17,167 nucleotides of DNA, taken from contig JAKFFO010000095.1 of NCBI GenBank assembly GCA_036675035.1, forward strand, positions 1 through 17,167, read 5' to 3'. Positions 15,258-17,167 of the stretch are shown one piece after another (position 1 is the first letter of the stretch; every line of letters begins with the position of its first letter). The notes under the pieces were generated by a model. That model was not told the origin of the DNA and made no database searches. It saw nothing but the letters and a program-made list of their open reading frames with translations. Made by a program: the position numbers and the translations under genes. This stretch comes from MESE01 sp036675035. GTDB lineage: Bacteria; Pseudomonadota; Gammaproteobacteria; Burkholderiales; Burkholderiaceae_D.

Positions 15258-15495
15258 AGGGCTTGCGCAGGAATAACTTAGTCATTTTTGCTGGCCGGAG
15301 CGGGCGCGCTGCTGCGTTGCCCGCGCCTTGCAGGGCGCATCTTCGCTTACAAGCGAAGACCGTTGCGCAAGCGGATCGCATGCGATCCGAAACCCCTGCT
15401 CCACCTTGCAGTGCTCGCACTGCGGCACGTCGGGCGCCTTACATCGCATCCCGCTCTGGCCGCACAAATATCTAACTTATTCCTGCGCAAGCCCT
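15258..15495. repeat. 238-bp palindrome-rich inverted-repeat element (MITE/REP-like)
   Basis: The ends are 24-bp inverted repeats with one mismatch: 15258-15281 (AGGGCTTGCGCAGGAATAA, then CTTAG) and 15472-15495 on the other strand. The similarity continues inward imperfectly through ATTT, GGCC and GAGCGGG to about 15304 and 15450. The interior holds three further perfect hairpins: CTTCGCTT-AC-AAGCGAAG (15341-15358), the 18-bp palindrome CGGATCGCATGCGATCCG (15372-15389), and GCAGTGC-TC-GCACTGC (15408-15423). It fills the space between two convergent genes, starting 12 bp after one stop and covering the last codons of the other. There is no transposase and no clear target-site duplication. A cysteine-containing 61-codon minus-strand frame (15282-15467) crosses it from a TTG and is probably a by-product. 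It may be a non-autonomous mobile element or a dispersed repeat acting as a terminator. Other genomic copies cannot be tested here. Confidence 0.72.
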
Positions 15496-16649
15496 AGCCT
15501 GATGATCCGCCCGTTTCGTTCATCCGTCAGGATATAAAGCAGGCCATCCGGCCCTTCGCGCACATCGCGGATGCGCTTGCCGAGTCGGCGCAAAAGCCGC
15601 TCCTCATGCACGACTTTGCCGTCGCGCAGTTCGAGTCGCACCAGATATCTCGATTTGAGCGCTCCCACGAACAGGTTGCGCTGCCATGATTTTCCGTAGC
15701 GATCACTGCGCAGAAAAGTCATGCCGGACGGCGCAATTGACGGAGTCCAGTAATACACTGGCTGTTCCATCCCTGCCTTGGCGGTGATCCCTTCGCCGAT
15801 TTTGCCGCCGCCGTAGTTTTCTCCGTAGGTGATGACGGGCCAGCCGTAATTTTTGCCGGCTTGCGGCTGGTTGATTTCATCGCCGCCCTGCGGCCCGTGC
15901 TCATGTGCCCATAATTCGCCGTTCGGGCCCAGTGTCGCGCCTTGCACATTGCGATGTCCGTAACTCCATATTTCGGGTGCCGCATCGCGTTCGGATGCGG
16001 CTTTGCCGGCAAATGGATTGTCGGGCGGTACCGTACCGTCTTTCCGTATGCGCACTATCTTGCCAATATGATTGTTCAGTATCTGAGCGTCTTCCTTGCG
16101 AGAATATCGATCGCCCATGGTCAGGAACAGTGTTCCATCATTGCGCTCGACGATCCGGCATCCGAAATGCGCACTGCTCTCGACTTTCGGGCGTTGGCTG
16201 AACAAGACTTTTACCTGCTCCAGGCGGCGTGCGTCTTCGGACAGACGGGCCGACGCCAGCGCCGTTGAGTTGCCGGATTCACCCGGTTCGGAATAGCAAA
16301 AATAGATGGTGCGGTTGCGGGTAAACCGCGTGTCGACAATCACGTCCAGCAAACCGCCCTGTCCGCCTGCATCGATCGGCGGCAAGCCTTCGATCGGTGG
16401 TCCGATTTCACCAGTCGGTTCGACCATGCGCAGCCTCCCGGGGCGCTCGGTGACAAGCATGCGGCCACCGTTGATGAATGCCAGGGTCCAGGGATGTTCC
16501 AGGCCCTTGGCCACAATCTCGGTGCGTATCGCACTGCCGGACTGTGCACATGCCGCGGAAAAAAGAAGCCCTGAAGCGATGAAGAGCGCCATCGCGCGCG
16601 ATACGCGTCTCGCCACAGGGAGCACGGCGCGAAATTTATACAGACGCAT
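15477..16649 (-). CDS. Exported PQQ-dependent sugar (aldose/sorbosone-type) dehydrogenase, YliI-like
   Basis: Periplasmic six-bladed beta-propeller dehydrogenase of the soluble glucose/sorbosone family, 390 residues, oxidising sugars with PQQ. The N-terminus carries a basic region and hydrophobic core (MALFIASGLLFSAAC) typical of export; SAAC with C34 is a weak lipobox. Family landmarks in order are LEHPWTLAF (50-58), GGQGGLLDV (95-103), H161 in SSAHFGCRI (the likely catalytic base), MGDR, GHRNVQG (231-237) with R233, HGPQGGDEIN (251-260), GKNYGWP and SGMTF. The frame extends 14 codons further upstream, but AAGGAG five bases before the ATG at 16649 sets the start. The last five codons (GLAQE) and the TAA lie inside the inverted-repeat element, so the natural C-terminus may have been altered. 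PQQ synthesis genes are not nearby. Family assignment is firm; the exact sugar is unknown. Confidence 0.9.
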   Translation of the reverse strand: MRLYKFRAVLPVARRVSRAMALFIASGLLFSAACAQSGSAIRTEIVAKGLEHPWTLAFINGGRMLVTERPGRLRMVEPTGEIGPPIEGLPPIDAGGQGGLLDVIVDTRFTRNRTIYFCYSEPGESGNSTALASARLSEDARRLEQVKVLFSQRPKVESSAHFGCRIVERNDGTLFLTMGDRYSRKEDAQILNNHIGKIVRIRKDGTVPPDNPFAGKAASERDAAPEIWSYGHRNVQGATLGPNGELWAHEHGPQGGDEINQPQAGKNYGWPVITYGENYGGGKIGEGITAKAGMEQPVYYWTPSIAPSGMTFLRSDRYGKSWQRNLFVGALKSRYLVRLELRDGKVVHEERLLRRLGKRIRDVREGPDGLLYILTDERNGRIIRLGLAQE

Positions 16650-16696
16650 ATGCGCTCCTTGCCAAAATTCCAGAAGCCGGATCGACGGCAATAATG

Positions 16697-16725
16697 ATCA
16701 TTTTTATCCCGTAACAGTAGTTCAA
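16697..16725 (-). promoter_or_regulatory. Possible promoter of the sugar dehydrogenase gene
   Basis: On the minus strand TTGAAC (16725-16720) and AATGAT (16702-16697) are 17 bp apart, ending 47 bp upstream of the start at 16649. The -35 matches consensus at five of six positions; the -10 is weak. A perfect ten-base palindrome, AATGATCATT (16693-16702), covers the -10 and could be an operator. Confidence 0.35.
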
Positions 16726-16866
16726 TCGGCCATCGCGGATTTTCAATTCTAATAAGACACAAGGAAAGCACGATCGTTTTCATAAAAAGAAAAATCGACA
16801 CGAACTTTCTACATGCCGTCTATTGAAGCGGTGCCGAAGCCTTGCCGCAGTGCGCCAACGTGAATA

Positions 16867-17167
16867 GTGAATGGTTCGAACACTTTTTGTGGTCCGTCGG
16901 CTATTTTGCATCGTCGACGCTGCAATAATTTTGCAAATCAACAAGGTGTCGTTTATCGTCCTCATATTAAAACACACAAATCTGTGAAAATAGCCCAGTT
17001 GCAGGTAGCAGCAGGAGCAGTGGGAATAACAACGGCTAAAATTAGTGAAGCCGAAGTAATGGCTGCAAGCGGGATTAAGGATATATTAATTGCCTATCCG
17101 ATTTCAAGTCCAGACAAAATTAATAGATTAATAAAGCTATTACAAAAAGGAGTCCAACTGAAAGTAT
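16867..17167 (+). CDS. Fragment of a DSD1-family PLP enzyme (D-threonine aldolase / D-serine dehydratase-like), 5' truncated and running off the window
   Basis: From 16921 on the plus strand the frame reads FANQQGVVYRPHIKTHKS, then VKIAQLQVAAGAVGITTAKI, SEAEVMAASGIKDILIAYPI and KINRLIKLLQKGV. This is the start of the alanine-racemase-like barrel of fold-type III PLP enzymes that cleave or deaminate D-threonine or D-serine. The lysine of RPHIKTHK encoded at 16969-16971 is the expected Schiff-base residue. The usual first 20-25 residues (TPxLLxDxxxLxxN) are missing in all three frames: the same frame upstream gives unrelated residues back to a TGA at 16861-16863. The first possible start is GTG 16867, without a ribosome binding site. 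The tail is about 38 % G+C by my count of 16981-17167 and uses ATA, TTA and AGA codons, unlike the rest of the window. It reads like Firmicutes DNA. It may be a truncated transferred gene or a chimeric join; it continues past the window end. Confidence 0.7.
   Translation, partial: MNGSNTFCGPSAILHRRRCNNFANQQGVVYRPHIKTHKSVKIAQLQVAAGAVGITTAKISEAEVMAASGIKDILIAYPISSPDKINRLIKLLQKGVQLKV

Noticed and set aside
15282..15467. 61-codon minus-strand frame with CxxC (RCKAPDVPQCEHCK) inside the inverted-repeat element
   Set aside because: It starts at a TTG without a ribosome binding site and runs through nested palindromes; more likely a by-product of the repeat sequence than a protein.
15281..15476. Resemblance to an integron attC site (GTTAGAT / ATCTAAC boxes in the right arm)
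   Set aside because: The left arm gives CTTAGTC, which does not fit GTTRRRY, the element is longer than usual attC sites, and no integrase or cassette array is present.

Overview
The window looks like a chromosomal stretch of a GC-rich beta-proteobacterium, probably Burkholderiales and perhaps an Oxalobacteraceae relative. This rests on protein flavour (PBP1A tail, LivH permease, GGDEF/EAL giant, YliI-type sugar dehydrogenase), strong GC bias at third codon positions and AGGAG-like ribosome binding sites. I could not run a search, so the taxonomy is inference. No rRNA, tRNA, CRISPR array, phage module or transposase is visible.

Layout from left to right: the 3' end of a class A penicillin-binding protein (1-792, +); a lone LivH-type branched-chain amino acid permease preceded by a translationally coupled 22-codon leader frame (927-1942, +); a membrane-anchored metallophosphoesterase (2047-3189, +); a convergent polytopic transporter of the ion-transporter type (3383-4762, -) with its own terminator; a small VOC (glyoxalase-fold) protein (4996-5418, +); a 681-bp stretch with no confident gene but a perfect 20-bp palindrome and two tiny frames; a large lipoprotein joining a glucodextranase-C-terminal-like module to a serine hydrolase (6100-8535, +); a 17-bp-stem terminator shared with a convergent 66-aa DnaJ-type zinc-knuckle protein (8692-8892, -); an iron-type alcohol dehydrogenase lacking one expected metal histidine (9057-10250, +); a 1582-aa cytoplasmic GAF/PAS/GGDEF/EAL protein (10498-15246, +); a 238-bp inverted-repeat element packed with palindromes (15258-15495); and a convergent, exported PQQ-type sugar dehydrogenase (15477-16649, -) whose last codons and stop lie inside that element.

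Most genes look like single transcription units rather than one operon; gene orientation flips several times and each flip has a terminator or palindrome nearby. No pathway links the neighbours, though three products act at the envelope (PBP1A, the lipoprotein hydrolase, the sugar dehydrogenase).

The right edge is the strangest part. From about 16921 the sequence changes to AT-rich, ATA/TTA-using coding DNA. It encodes a piece of a DSD1-family PLP enzyme (D-threonine aldolase / D-serine dehydratase-like) beginning just before the RPHxKTHK motif, with the normal N-terminus missing. It looks Firmicutes-like and is either a recent transfer or deletion junction or a chimeric join in the assembly.
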